Positions 17,846 through 27,097 of a stretch of 64,000 nucleotides of DNA are shown here, piece by piece. The DNA comes from Gemmatimonadota bacterium (GTDB lineage: Bacteria > Gemmatimonadota > Gemmatimonadetes > Longimicrobiales > Gaopeijiaceae). Position 1 is the first letter of the stretch. Every line of letters starts with the position of its first letter. Position numbers and translations under genes: made by a program. The DNA lies in the NCBI GenBank assembly GCA_024638305.1, contig JAHEKN010000002.1:1-64000 (forward strand), read 5' to 3'. The notes below the pieces were generated by a model, which was not told the origin of the DNA, did no database searches, and saw only the letters and a program-made list of their open reading frames with translations.

Positions 17846-20080
17846 ATGATTTCAGGACCCCAGGAAACTAACACGGCGGACCGTCCCACCGGCCGAGCCA
17901 TACGGGTGGCGTTGGTGGGGGCGGGAGCGCTGCTCGTGTGGCTGGTCGTCCAGCGCTGGCTGATGCCGGGCCTCATCAGGTCGGCGTACGATCAAGAGAG
18001 CATTCCGTTCTTCAACGCGTTCATCGATGGTCAGGCTCGCCACCCCGTCGGGTTCTATTTGGATGCCTGGGAGCGCGTGGCGCGCCTGGGTACGGTCGCG
18101 CTCCTCGTTCTCGTGGGGCTCCTGGTCGGATCCGTTCGCTGGCACAGACGCATCTACCGGGCCAGCGCGAAGGTCCACGCGCTCCTCTTCCGCCGTGGCC
18201 CGACGGTGAAACTCCCGCACGCGCTCGCGCTCGGTGGGATCGCGGGCGGCCTGGGAGGCGCCCTCGAGGGTGTGGCCGCCCTCTTCGACGTCCGCGGAGA
18301 GCCCTCGGGGCCCGCCCTGGAGGTTCTCTGGATGGCGCCGCTGGCGGCCGGTGCGGTCGGAGCGTGTCTCGCGCTCCTGACGTGGTCGGTGGCTGGGGCG
18401 CGCGAGGTCTCCGCTCGCACGCTGTTGATGGTCGTCATGACATTCGCTGCGTTTACCGCTCTGGGTTCGGCCGGATTGGGGATCCACCCCGCCGCCCTCC
18501 TGCTGCTCGGCCTGGGCGCCGCCGTCGAAGTCAGCCGGCATCTCTCACGGGGCGTCTTCGTGGAGCGCCCCCGTCGTCTTCTGATTGGCCTGGCCCTCTT
18601 GCTGGCCCTGGGGGCCGGGACGATGAAGGCCACGGAGGCATGGGCCGAGCGCCGCGCCCTGTGGGGGACCCTGGGGGGAGCGGCCGACCAGCCCAACATC
18701 CTGCTGCTGATCCTCGACACCGTGCGAGCCCAGAACCTCTCGCTCTACGGGTACGGTCGAGACACGTCTCCGAACCTGGTCGAGCTGGCGCGGGAGTCCG
18801 TGGTATTCGAGCTGGCGCTCGCCACGTCGAGCTGGACGCTCCCGAGCCACGCGAGCCTGCTCACCGGCCTCGATTCTCCGGCGCACGGGGCCGACTGGTA
18901 CGCACCCATGGCCGCCGATCCGGCTTCGATCGCCGAGGTGCTGCGGGCGTCCGGTTACGCGACCGGCGCCTTCATCGCCAATCAGGCGTTTGGACGCCGC
19001 CGCGCTGGGATGGACCGCGGGTTCATCGCCTACCGCGACAATCCGGCCGACCTGGACGAAGTGGTCGAGAACCACTGGGCCGCGAAGGCGCTCGGCCGTT
19101 GGGTCTACCAAGCGTTGGGCCACGTCCGGGGCGACGCGCGCAAGACCGCGGACGAGGTGAACGACGAGCTGCTGGGGTGGTTGGACGACCTCGAGGGCCG
19201 GCGGTTCTTCGCCATGGTCAACTACTACGACGCCCACGATCCCTACGAATCTCCGCCTCCGTTCGACACCCGCTTCCGCCCCCGTCCCCCACGCGCGCTG
19301 CTGGGCAATTGGGGGAACGAGACCGAGTACGTGGCGGCCGAGATCGCCGAGATGGTGGACGCCTACGACAGCTCCATCGCCTACCTGGACGACCGCATCG
19401 GCCGGCTCCTGGCCGAGCTCGAACGGCGCGGCCTCATGGACGAGACCCTGCTCGTCGTGACGTCCGACCACGGGGAGCACTTCGGGGAACGGGGGATCGT
19501 GTTGCACGGCAACAGCCTGTATCTCCCTTCGCTCCACGTTCCCCTCCTGATTCGCATGCCGGAGCGGGCCGGAGCGGGCACTCGCGTGCCGGGCGCCGTG
19601 AGTATCCGGGACGTGCCCGCCACTATTCTCGACCTCGCGCGCGTCGGCGGGGACTTTCCCGGCATGTCGATGGCACGGTTGTGGCAGCGGACCGCGGGGA
19701 GCGGTGGGCCGCCATTGGGGGGGGCGGACGTCCCGGGCCCCGCGCTCGCCAGCCTGAGCTCGAACGAGTTCGTGGTACCGTCCGACCCGGTGGCCAGGGG
19801 GGATATGCGCTCGGTGACAACCGACCGGTTCCACTACATCTTGAACGGAGACGGAGTCGAAGAGCTGTTCGACCTGACTGGGGCCGGCGAGGCGGTAGAC
19901 CTGGCTTCGGATGCCGCGTTCGGGGCGGACTTGGCGAGCCTGCGCGCCCAAGCGCGCGCCGCCGGCACGCGGACGGAAGGATCCACCACGATCGGGGCTG
20001 CCAGGCTCGGCAGCGACGGGCAAACGACAATCACGCAGAACGGACAGGGGCGCACGACGGCGCCGCCGGAGAGAGACTAG
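17846..20080 (+). CDS. Membrane-anchored sulfatase-fold hydrolase/transferase with Thr nucleophile position
   Basis: A 744-residue inner-membrane protein. About seven transmembrane helices occupy residues 10-270. They are followed by an alkaline-phosphatase/sulfatase domain beginning LLLILDTVRAQNLSLYGY. At the nucleophile position sulfatases have Cys or Ser (C/S-x-P-S-R); here the sequence is TLPSHASLLTG with Thr331. There is thus no formylglycine site, and the residue matches Thr-type enzymes such as LtaS or EptA. SDHGEHFGERG provides metal ligands. It could be a phospho-transferase or hydrolase acting on surface polymers; the substrate is unknown. An upstream ATG at 17828 is an alternative start. 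It is followed without a gap by a 70-residue membrane protein. Confidence 0.82.
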   Translation: MISGPQETNTADRPTGRAIRVALVGAGALLVWLVVQRWLMPGLIRSAYDQESIPFFNAFIDGQARHPVGFYLDAWERVARLGTVALLVLVGLLVGSVRWHRRIYRASAKVHALLFRRGPTVKLPHALALGGIAGGLGGALEGVAALFDVRGEPSGPALEVLWMAPLAAGAVGACLALLTWSVAGAREVSARTLLMVVMTFAAFTALGSAGLGIHPAALLLLGLGAAVEVSRHLSRGVFVERPRRLLIGLALLLALGAGTMKATEAWAERRALWGTLGGAADQPNILLLILDTVRAQNLSLYGYGRDTSPNLVELARESVVFELALATSSWTLPSHASLLTGLDSPAHGADWYAPMAADPASIAEVLRASGYATGAFIANQAFGRRRAGMDRGFIAYRDNPADLDEVVENHWAAKALGRWVYQALGHVRGDARKTADEVNDELLGWLDDLEGRRFFAMVNYYDAHDPYESPPPFDTRFRPRPPRALLGNWGNETEYVAAEIAEMVDAYDSSIAYLDDRIGRLLAELERRGLMDETLLVVTSDHGEHFGERGIVLHGNSLYLPSLHVPLLIRMPERAGAGTRVPGAVSIRDVPATILDLARVGGDFPGMSMARLWQRTAGSGGPPLGGADVPGPALASLSSNEFVVPSDPVARGDMRSVTTDRFHYILNGDGVEELFDLTGAGEAVDLASDAAFGADLASLRAQARAAGTRTEGSTTIGAARLGSDGQTTITQNGQGRTTAPPERD

Positions 20081-20293
20081 ATGTTGGTGTATTTCGGACC
20101 GGAAGTACTCGTACCGCTCGCCTCGGCGGCCGCCGCGGTGGGTGGGTTCTTCCTGCTCACCTGGCGCAAGATCCTGGGTCTCTTCCGCCGGATTACCGGC
20201 GGAGCCCCGCCGGAAGCCGAGTTGACCGACCCGCAGGCTGCCGGCCCTGGGACCGGGGCTACCGAAGCCAAGACACAGGACTCCGCGGTCTGA
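20081..20293 (+). CDS. Small single-span membrane protein
   Basis: A 70-residue protein whose ATG directly follows the stop codon of the sulfatase-fold gene (TAG then ATG), so the two are almost certainly translated as a unit. It starts MLVYFGPEVLVPLASAAAAV, forming one transmembrane helix of about 25 residues. A basic WRKILGLFRRI segment follows, then a Pro/Gly/Thr-rich tail. Similar tiny proteins next to membrane hydrolases or polysaccharide genes are familiar to me but have no assigned function. It may help anchor or regulate its upstream partner (inference). Confidence 0.65.
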   Translation: MLVYFGPEVLVPLASAAAAVGGFFLLTWRKILGLFRRITGGAPPEAELTDPQAAGPGTGATEAKTQDSAV

Positions 20294-20300
20294 TCGCAGA

Positions 20301-20316
20301 CCCCCGCCACCGGGGG
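20301..20316. terminator. Candidate bidirectional terminator hairpin
   Basis: CCCCCG and CGGGGG form a 6-bp stem around a CCAC loop, in the 33-bp gap between the converging small membrane protein gene and the M16 gene. There is no T-run on either side. Confidence 0.35.
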
Positions 20317-20326
20317 CGGCGCAGCC

Positions 20327-21805
20327 TCAGTTCGCGACGGTTCCGAAGCTCTCCAGGGGGGGCTCGCCTTCCAGGGAGACCGCGTCCCGCACCCGGCTGA
20401 GCGGTCCCACCAGCACCAGGTCCAGGCGATCGGGATCGAGGTAGCGGCCGGCCGCCAACAGCACCTGATCCGCCGTCACCGCCCGGATTCGTTCGGGGTA
20501 GGTGGCGGACCGGTCGTGACTCCCGAAGCGTAGCCACTCGCGGGCGAACGTAGCCGCGGTGGCCGGCCCGTCGCGGAAGCCGAGGGTGTATTCGCCGTCC
20601 GCCAGCGCGCCCTTGGCCACGCTCAACTCCTCTGCCGTCACGGGCTCGGACCGAATCCGGTCGATCTCCGCCAGCGTGAGGTGCAGGAGGAGCGGAACGA
20701 CCTCGGGCCGACCATACGTGCGGAACGTGTAGCTTCCGGGGCCGCGTACTCCGGGCTCGAGGAAGCCCGAGTCGTCGTTGGTGAGCCCGCGCTCGTCCCG
20801 GGTGGCCCGAAACAGCCGGGTGTCGAAGTGTCCGCCGCCGAGCACGTAGTTCATCACGTGGAGCGCGGCCTCCTCTTCGAGCGGCACCACCGGAAGCTCG
20901 TGGCCCAAGACGAGCCACGCCTGTAGAGCGTCGACCGGGTAGGTCAGGATTTGCCGCTCGCCATCCGAGCTCACCGGCGGGAAGTCGGTCCGGGCCGGAA
21001 CGGGACGTGACTCCCAGGGCCCGAAGGCGCCGTCGAGCGCGGCCCGTACGGCTTGGGCGTCCACGTCTCCGCCCACAGCCAACGCGACGTTGCCCGGTAC
21101 GAACGTGGCAGCGTGGAAAGAGCGGACCGCCGTCGCATTGAGCGTGCGGAGCTCGACGGGGCTGGGCGCCCTTCCGAACGGGTGCCCCTCGTACAGATGG
21201 CGCGCGAACAGAGCGACGGCCGAGTCCAGGGAACCGTCGTACGCGCGGGTGCCCTGCCCTCCCCCACCGGACCCGGGCGTCGAGCCCCCCAAACTCGCAG
21301 CGGCGGCCCGCACCTCCGCGTCCCCGATTCCCGGTGACATCACCAGGTCCGCCAGCAGCCCGAGCGCCTCCGGCCAATCCTCGGACGGCACATTGAGCTC
21401 GATCGTCGTCTCCTCGGCCGATTGGCTCACCGAGTAGTCGGCGACCATCCGCCCGAGCGCCGCACGAAAGTCCCCCGCCGAGCGCGTCGCCGGACCGCGG
21501 GTGCGGAGAATGGCGGCTAGCGTCTCCGCGCTCCCCTGCCTCGAATCGCTGGCCCGCCCGGCGCCGACGATGGCGGTGAGCGTGACCAGCGGGACCGTGT
21601 GATCCTCCACCACGTACGCCGTCAAGCCGTTGTCGAGACCGTGCTGCGCAGCAGTCGGGTCCGGCCGCACGAATCCGGGGGCCGGAAGCTCCATCTCACG
21701 CGGATGGGCAAGGGCCTCAGGACCCGGAGCGGCGGGCTCACAGGCCGTGCCGATAGCGGCCAGCAGCAAGGCCCCACGTACCGTGAGGCGACCGGCAGCA
21801 GTCAC
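20327..21805 (-). CDS. M16 peptidase-like partner subunit lacking the zinc motif
   Basis: A 492-residue exported M16 (pitrilysin/insulinase-type) protein. It starts at GTG 21805, which overlaps the stop of the upstream M16 gene (GTGA). The signal sequence ends near IGTACEP and could be lipidated at that Cys, though the lipobox is weak. The fold is recognisable from LDNGLTAYVVEDHTVPLVTL, TFVPGNVALAVGGDV and a C-terminal LDLVLVGPL. At the HxxEH position the sequence is SAETLAAIL, so zinc-binding residues are absent. In two-subunit M16 proteases one subunit is catalytic and the other helps bind substrate, as in mitochondrial processing peptidase; this is probably the non-catalytic partner. Confidence 0.88.
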   Translation of the reverse strand: MTAAGRLTVRGALLLAAIGTACEPAAPGPEALAHPREMELPAPGFVRPDPTAAQHGLDNGLTAYVVEDHTVPLVTLTAIVGAGRASDSRQGSAETLAAILRTRGPATRSAGDFRAALGRMVADYSVSQSAEETTIELNVPSEDWPEALGLLADLVMSPGIGDAEVRAAAASLGGSTPGSGGGGQGTRAYDGSLDSAVALFARHLYEGHPFGRAPSPVELRTLNATAVRSFHAATFVPGNVALAVGGDVDAQAVRAALDGAFGPWESRPVPARTDFPPVSSDGERQILTYPVDALQAWLVLGHELPVVPLEEEAALHVMNYVLGGGHFDTRLFRATRDERGLTNDDSGFLEPGVRGPGSYTFRTYGRPEVVPLLLHLTLAEIDRIRSEPVTAEELSVAKGALADGEYTLGFRDGPATAATFAREWLRFGSHDRSATYPERIRAVTADQVLLAAGRYLDPDRLDLVLVGPLSRVRDAVSLEGEPPLESFGTVAN

Positions 21806-23334
21806 CGCCCCTCCTCCGGGCGGGCGATCCCGGTGGTGCGGTTCTCGGGCGTGAAGTAGCGGGCCACCAGCCGCACCACGTCTTCGGCCGTGGTCTCCTC
21901 TCTGGCGCGCAGGTGCTCCGCGAGCGTGGTCCAGCGGTCCATGGTCTCGAAGTGCCCGATCGCGAACGCCAGCGCACCAGCATCCGCTGCCGTGCGGTAC
22001 CACTCGGTGCGTAGTCGCTTCTTCGCGTGACCCAGGCGCGCCGCGTCCACTGGAGACCCGGCAAGGCGGTCGATCGCTCTCAACACGGCCGTCTCCGCCG
22101 TCTGGACCTGGGTCGGCGCGGCCACGACCACCTCGGCGTTCAGTGTGGACGGCACGCCGAACCGGCTTTCGTGCACCACTCTGGTGTTGACGTCGACCGT
22201 GCCCGACAGGCGCATCGAGGCCAGCTCCCCGCGGATCTGGTCGGCCAGTAGCTCACGCACCACGTCGAAGGCCGGTCGGTCGGGATGCCCGATCCCCGGA
22301 ATTCGGTGGCGCACGTCCACCCGGGGGGCGAGCCCGGTCCCCCGCCAGATCATGCGGCGTTCGGCGGTGGGGCGCGGCTCCACGGCTTTCTCACGCATCG
22401 GCTCGGGAGCGCGCTCGAACCCGCCGAAGTGCCGCTCGACGAGCGGGACCATCTCCTCGAGCGACACACCGCCGACGAAGACGAGCGTGGTATTGTTGGG
22501 CACGAAGTACCGCCGGTACAGATCCCGCTCGTAGGCGCGCGTGTACTGTCCGAAATCGGTTTCGTACCCCTCGGGCCAGTACACTGGATGCACGCTCGCA
22601 ACCGTGGCGTTCAACGCTTCGTAGAACGGCGTGGTGGGTCTGTTGAGGTCGCCGTAGCGTTGCTCGACGAGGATCATCCGCTCCTCGTCGAATTCCCTGA
22701 ACACGCTGTTCACCATGCGGTCGGCTTCGACGCGCAGGAAGAGCTCGACCCGCTCCCGAGGGAGGTTGATGTCGAACTTCATGTACTCCTGCTCCGTCGT
22801 GGCCGTGAGCCCCGTACCTCCGAACGCCTGGTACCACCGCATCATGGCGCCGCCGTCCCGGTACACGGCCGCCTCCCGTTCGAGATCGCGGATCGCCCGC
22901 GTCAAGCTGTCGATGGTTGGAGTCGTTTCAGCGCGCCGGTAGTCGTGGAACACGCCCCGCTCGCGCAGGTCGTTCCGCGCCCGGTTGAGCTCTTCGATCA
23001 AGAGACGCTCGGTCTGGTCCTGGCGCTCCCGCAGCGGGCGCTCCCGAGCCCAGTCCGTGGTGCCCAGCGTGTGCGTCCCCTTGAACATCAGATGCTCGAG
23101 GAAGTGTGCCGCTCCGAGCTCCCCGGGCTCCTCGATCAACGCGCCGAACCGAGTGAAGATCTTGCACTCGACGCGCGCGTCCCCGGGTCGCTCGAGGACC
23201 AGCAGTCTCAGACCGTTCGCGAACACGTGCTCGCGGATATCGAGCCGGTCGGCGGGACCTTGCTGTCCGGCCAGCGAGCCCGCGAACGGTGCGACGCACG
23301 CCACAAGGACGGCCGCGCGGAGGTGGGATCTCAT
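21802..23334 (-). CDS. M16 zinc metallopeptidase, catalytic subunit
   Basis: A 510-residue exported peptidase. The start at 23334 lies in an ATGA overlap with the stop of the upstream gene, and gives a signal peptide ending LAGQQ. The inverted zinc motif HFLEH (residues 77-81) is intact within GAAHFLEHLMFKGTH. VFANGLRLLVLERP precedes it and FVPNNTTLVFVGGV follows, as in the M16B family. An unusual stretch of about 100 residues (ERPLRERQDQTERLLIEELN...) separates the zinc motif from the rest, as in periplasmic bacterial M16 proteins. It probably forms a heterodimer with the next gene product and degrades peptides in the periplasm. Confidence 0.9.
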   Translation of the reverse strand: MRSHLRAAVLVACVAPFAGSLAGQQGPADRLDIREHVFANGLRLLVLERPGDARVECKIFTRFGALIEEPGELGAAHFLEHLMFKGTHTLGTTDWARERPLRERQDQTERLLIEELNRARNDLRERGVFHDYRRAETTPTIDSLTRAIRDLEREAAVYRDGGAMMRWYQAFGGTGLTATTEQEYMKFDINLPRERVELFLRVEADRMVNSVFREFDEERMILVEQRYGDLNRPTTPFYEALNATVASVHPVYWPEGYETDFGQYTRAYERDLYRRYFVPNNTTLVFVGGVSLEEMVPLVERHFGGFERAPEPMREKAVEPRPTAERRMIWRGTGLAPRVDVRHRIPGIGHPDRPAFDVVRELLADQIRGELASMRLSGTVDVNTRVVHESRFGVPSTLNAEVVVAAPTQVQTAETAVLRAIDRLAGSPVDAARLGHAKKRLRTEWYRTAADAGALAFAIGHFETMDRWTTLAEHLRAREETTAEDVVRLVARYFTPENRTTGIARPEEGR

Positions 23335-23840
23335 GCCGGTCGGGCGAGTGCGCTCCACACTTCGGTCACCTGCTCCTTGATCTCACCCAACGCGGCGATC
23401 GACCGGTCATCGAGCTGGCGCGCTACGTCAGGCCCCAGGAGCTCTCGAAGAAACCGGAGGGGGGAATCGAACTCCCACGTGAACAGGGGCGTCGGGCCCT
23501 GATTGATGTGCTCCAGGATCTTGAGCGACAGGTAGGCGTCGTCGAGCAATCCCGCCACACCCTTCGTCATCTCGGGAACCACGTCCATCGGCTCCACGAA
23601 GTACCGGACCGCGTAACCCAGCAGCGGGCGAACCACGCGGGTAACGCCCAGCCGTTGGGCTTCGTCGTCTGCGAGGACGAGGAGCGCCGGAATCGACTCG
23701 ATCGTCGCCAAGGCGGACGCAGACATCTGCCGGACCGTCTCCTGGTCCGCGCCAGGGACCCGGGCCTGAACGGCTGCGGCCAGCCGCCCATCGTCGCGCG
23801 CCTTCGCGCTCTCGATTACCGCGTGCACATCCTCGAGCAA
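23331..23840 (-). CDS. DUF1232/YkvA-like hypothetical protein
   Basis: A protein of about 170 residues. The segment YFVEPMDVVPEMTKGVAGLLDDAYLSLKIL resembles the DUF1232/YkvA pattern of I/V-P-D/E...G..DDA, seen in small proteins of unknown role. The frame stays open upstream to 23951, but that part is Arg/Pro-rich and overlaps the upstream region of the divergent GGDEF-EAL gene, so a downstream start is likely. TTG at 23840 and GTG at 23828 are candidates; neither has a clear ribosome site. Its stop overlaps the start of the catalytic M16 gene (ATGA), tying it to the protease pair as the first gene of a three-gene operon. Confidence 0.6.
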   Translation of the reverse strand: MLEDVHAVIESAKARDDGRLAAAVQARVPGADQETVRQMSASALATIESIPALLVLADDEAQRLGVTRVVRPLLGYAVRYFVEPMDVVPEMTKGVAGLLDDAYLSLKILEHINQGPTPLFTWEFDSPLRFLRELLGPDVARQLDDRSIAALGEIKEQVTEVWSALARPA

Positions 23841-23989
23841 GCCGAGCTCCCGTCGTTGTGGGGGTGGGTATGGTAGGCGCGCGACGCATGTGCGACCACC
23901 CCGCACGCGGGCATGGCGCGGTCGAGACCGCCCCCGCCGCGTCCGCGCCACAGGGCGCGCTTCTTGCTCCCCCCCAACTCCCCCCCCGG

Positions 23990-26260
23990 ATGAATCGTAC
24001 GAAGCGTTTTGACACGGGCCACCGGCCCGAGCGGGGTCAGGTGGATCTCAATCGCCACGTAGGTCGAACGTTGAAGCCCGCGCTGTTGGGCTTGGCTGCG
24101 TTCTACATGTATCTGGCCGGCCAGAGCCTTCTCGTCTGGTCGTCCGTGAGCCGCACTCCACCGACCCTGGCCGCCGCCGCCGTCGCCGCAGGCTTCGTCA
24201 TCTTGGCATGGCTGGTCTCGTCCGACCGGTTCTCCGGGCGCCTCATGCATCCCGCGTGCGTCCTCGCCTCCTTGATGGTGGTCGGTCACACCCTGTTCGC
24301 CATGCGCCTGGACCCCTCCTCGGGCCTTGTGGGCAGAGTCGCGCTCATGGTGGTTGCGAGCGGCCTCGTCGTGGCGTCTCTCGGCTGGCTCTTCGTGCTG
24401 ATCGTTGTGGCTCTCGGTTCCCTGGTGCTCGGGGCGACTCTCATCCAGGGCGTCGGCTTTCCGGACAACGCCGTCTTCAGCCTGATTGCAGCCGTCATCA
24501 CGGCCTTCGCGGCGCAGCGTATCCGTCAGCGGGCCTTGCAGCGGCTGGTGGGGCTGGAGGAGGAGGCCGAGGCCGAACGGGAAGCACGCGAGCTCAGCGA
24601 GCAGCGCTACCGCTTGGCGGTCGACGGATCGAACGACGGGTTGTACGACTGGGACCTGGCTCGGGACACCGTGTACTTCTCGTCCCGCTGGCTGGAGACG
24701 TTCGGACTGTCCGAGTCGACGCTCGATGACGCGTCGCCGGACGTGTGGCTCGAGAGGGTCCACCCCGACGACCGCGAGCGTGTACAGGCCAGTCTGGACG
24801 CGCATTGGTGCGGGAACCTGGATCAGTTCGAGGAGGAGCACCGCATCCTGCACTCGGACGGGGACTACCGCTGGGTGCTGGCCCGCGGGGTCTCGACCCG
24901 AGATGCCGACGGGAACGCGGTGCGCATGGCAGGTTCGGTGACCGACATGACGGCCCGCGGCCTGTTCGACCCGCTGACCGGTCTACCCAATCGTCGACTC
25001 CTGCTCGACCGGCTGGACCGCCTGCTCTCTTCCCACGCCCGGGCGGAGCGTCCGTTCGCGTTGCTGTTCGTGGATCTCGATCGCTTCAAGCTCATCAACG
25101 ACACGCTGGGCCACCATGCGGGAGACGCGTTGCTGGTCGAGGCGGCCAGCCGCCTCCAGAGCTGTGTCCGCGCCAGCGACACGGTCGCGCGGCTCGGCGG
25201 CGACGAGTTCGTGGTCCTGCTCGATCGGATCGAATTGCCGGAGGGTGTGCAGATCACGGTCAACCGCATTCGTCAGAAGTTCGACAAACCACTCAGGCTC
25301 GGAGGCCGGGAGCTCCGCCTGGAGGCCAGCATCGGCGCCGTGCTGGACACCCTACCCTACGACTGCGGCGAGGACATCGTCCGGGACGCGGACACCGCCA
25401 TGTACGAAGCCAAGCAGCGCAACTGTGAGATGGTGGTCTTCGACATCGCCATGCGGGAACGCCTGACGGAGCGGCTCCACCTGGAGGAGGAACTTCGGCA
25501 GGCGGTGGACCACGAGCAGTTCACCGTGCAGTACCAGCCGATCGTGGAGATCTCCAGCGGGAAGCTCGCGGCCTTCGAAGCACTGGTCCGCTGGCAGCAT
25601 CCGGAACGCGGCATGGTGTCCCCGGCCGAGTTCATTCCCATCATGGAGGAAACGGGCCTCATCGTTCCGCTCGGCGTCTGGGTGCTCCGCACTGCCTGCC
25701 GCGAGATGCAAGAGGTGTTTCCGGGAACGGCGGAATCGGCCCCGTCCGTGAGCGTCAACCTTTCCCGCGTCCAGCTTCGCCCGGCACTGGTGGCCGAGGT
25801 GTCGGCGGCCTTGTCCGATTCGGGCCTCGACGGCGGCCGGCTCAAGCTGGAGGTCACCGAGACGGCCATCCTGGAGCAGCCCAGGCTGGCGGCGGAGACG
25901 CTGACCGAGCTCAAGACCCTCGGGGTCCGCGTCATGATGGACGACTTCGGCACCGGACATTCCTCGCTGGCGATGCTCCAGTTATTGCCCATCGATCAAC
26001 TCAAGATCGACCGCTCCTTCATCGACCGGGTCGGGGAAGACCGCGAGGGCACGGAGCTCGTCCGCGGGATCATTGCGATGTGCAAGGCGCTCAATCTCGC
26101 CGTCGTGGCCGAGGGAATCGAAACCGCCGAGCAACTCGAGTCCCTCCGCAGCTTCGAGTGCGACCTGGGACAGGGGTATCTGTTCGCGAGACCGGCTCCG
26201 CTACAACAGGACGCCGCTGCCCGGGGTCGCCGGACCGGCGTCGTCAGCGGGGCTTCCTAG
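23990..26260 (+). CDS. Membrane PAS-GGDEF-EAL cyclic-di-GMP enzyme (second paralogue)
   Basis: A 756-residue paralogue of the protein at 4043-6466, with the same order: a membrane region (residues 30-185, about five or six helices), PAS (210-325), GGDEF (330-500) and EAL (515-745). Motifs are intact: RASD inhibitory site, RLGGDEFVVLLD, FEALVRWQHP, MDDFGTGHSSLA, KIDRSFID, VVAEGIET and GQGYLFARPAP. The start at 23990 (MNRTKRF) was chosen because the upstream part of the frame is Pro/Ala-rich and overlaps the divergent gene. It lacks the long acidic tail of the first paralogue. The stop overlaps the YceI stop by four bases (CTAG). Confidence 0.92.
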   Translation: MNRTKRFDTGHRPERGQVDLNRHVGRTLKPALLGLAAFYMYLAGQSLLVWSSVSRTPPTLAAAAVAAGFVILAWLVSSDRFSGRLMHPACVLASLMVVGHTLFAMRLDPSSGLVGRVALMVVASGLVVASLGWLFVLIVVALGSLVLGATLIQGVGFPDNAVFSLIAAVITAFAAQRIRQRALQRLVGLEEEAEAEREARELSEQRYRLAVDGSNDGLYDWDLARDTVYFSSRWLETFGLSESTLDDASPDVWLERVHPDDRERVQASLDAHWCGNLDQFEEEHRILHSDGDYRWVLARGVSTRDADGNAVRMAGSVTDMTARGLFDPLTGLPNRRLLLDRLDRLLSSHARAERPFALLFVDLDRFKLINDTLGHHAGDALLVEAASRLQSCVRASDTVARLGGDEFVVLLDRIELPEGVQITVNRIRQKFDKPLRLGGRELRLEASIGAVLDTLPYDCGEDIVRDADTAMYEAKQRNCEMVVFDIAMRERLTERLHLEEELRQAVDHEQFTVQYQPIVEISSGKLAAFEALVRWQHPERGMVSPAEFIPIMEETGLIVPLGVWVLRTACREMQEVFPGTAESAPSVSVNLSRVQLRPALVAEVSAALSDSGLDGGRLKLEVTETAILEQPRLAAETLTELKTLGVRVMMDDFGTGHSSLAMLQLLPIDQLKIDRSFIDRVGEDREGTELVRGIIAMCKALNLAVVAEGIETAEQLESLRSFECDLGQGYLFARPAPLQQDAAARGRRTGVVSGAS

Positions 26261-26976
26261 CCGGGTCCTAGGCGAGGATCGCCAGCCGGGGCCAACCGCA
26301 CGTCGAGTCGGAACAGTACCTCGTTCTTGACCTTGACCGTGCCGGCAGCGGCCGTCGGCGGCTCGATCCCGAAATCGCGGAGCCTCGTAGTGAACTCCCC
26401 GACTGCGCGGAGATCCGTGCCGGACTGATCGAGAGCGAGGTCCACGGCGACCTCCTGTACGACGCCGACAAGAGTGAGCTCCCCTAGGACGCGGACGCCA
26501 CCCTCGATGGGGGCCACGCTCGTGGATCGGAAATCGATGGTGGGAAACTCGGTCGGCCGCAGGACCTTTGCCTCCATGTCGCGCTGGATGTCGGCCAAGT
26601 CCGCCGAGTCGGCCGGTGTGAGCACGCGGACTCCCGCGGACTGGACCGTGAAGGCCACGGACGAGTGCTCGGGAGAGGACCGCGAATAGTCCACCGTTCC
26701 CTGGAACTCGTCGGCTCGAATCAAGTGGTCGTGGCCGAAGAACGAGAACAATCCAGTCTTCTCGGTCAGTACGTCGAGATGGCTCTCCGGGAGCGCGTGA
26801 TAGCGCACTACGTCGTGAGACGCGACCTCCAGATGCCGGACGTCAGGCCTGGAGGCGCCTCCGTCCTGTGCGGCCAACGGCACGGCCGCGGGCGCGGCCA
26901 GGGTCGCGGTACAGAGCGCCAGGGAAACGAAGCAGACGTCGACGAGGGCCGGGAACGTGGGTCGGCAGCGATTCAT
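26257..26976 (-). CDS. YceI-family periplasmic protein
   Basis: A 239-residue exported protein. The start at 26976 (MNRCRPTF) gives a signal peptide ending PLAAQDGG. The mature part follows the YceI lipocalin-like pattern: SHLDVLTEKTGLFSFFGHDH, FQGTVDYS, then ADIQRDMEAKVLRPTEFPTIDF and LTLVGVVQEVAVDL. Family members bind isoprenoid or amide lipids in the periplasm. The GHDH sequence replaces the more usual GH/F at the strand start; the variant is seen in the YceI subgroup with FFGHDH. It converges on the GGDEF-EAL gene, the two stop codons sharing CTAG. Confidence 0.85.
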   Translation of the reverse strand: MNRCRPTFPALVDVCFVSLALCTATLAAPAAVPLAAQDGGASRPDVRHLEVASHDVVRYHALPESHLDVLTEKTGLFSFFGHDHLIRADEFQGTVDYSRSSPEHSSVAFTVQSAGVRVLTPADSADLADIQRDMEAKVLRPTEFPTIDFRSTSVAPIEGGVRVLGELTLVGVVQEVAVDLALDQSGTDLRAVGEFTTRLRDFGIEPPTAAAGTVKVKNEVLFRLDVRLAPAGDPRLGPG

Positions 26977-27097
26977 GGTGCTCCGCACTGCCAGATTCGG
27001 GCCCGGATGCCCCGGGAGTCCGACCGACGGGAGCGGAGCCGGGCACGCGCTGCCGCACACAACTCCTGGTCGCGGGGCAGCTGGACCGGCTTGGCGG

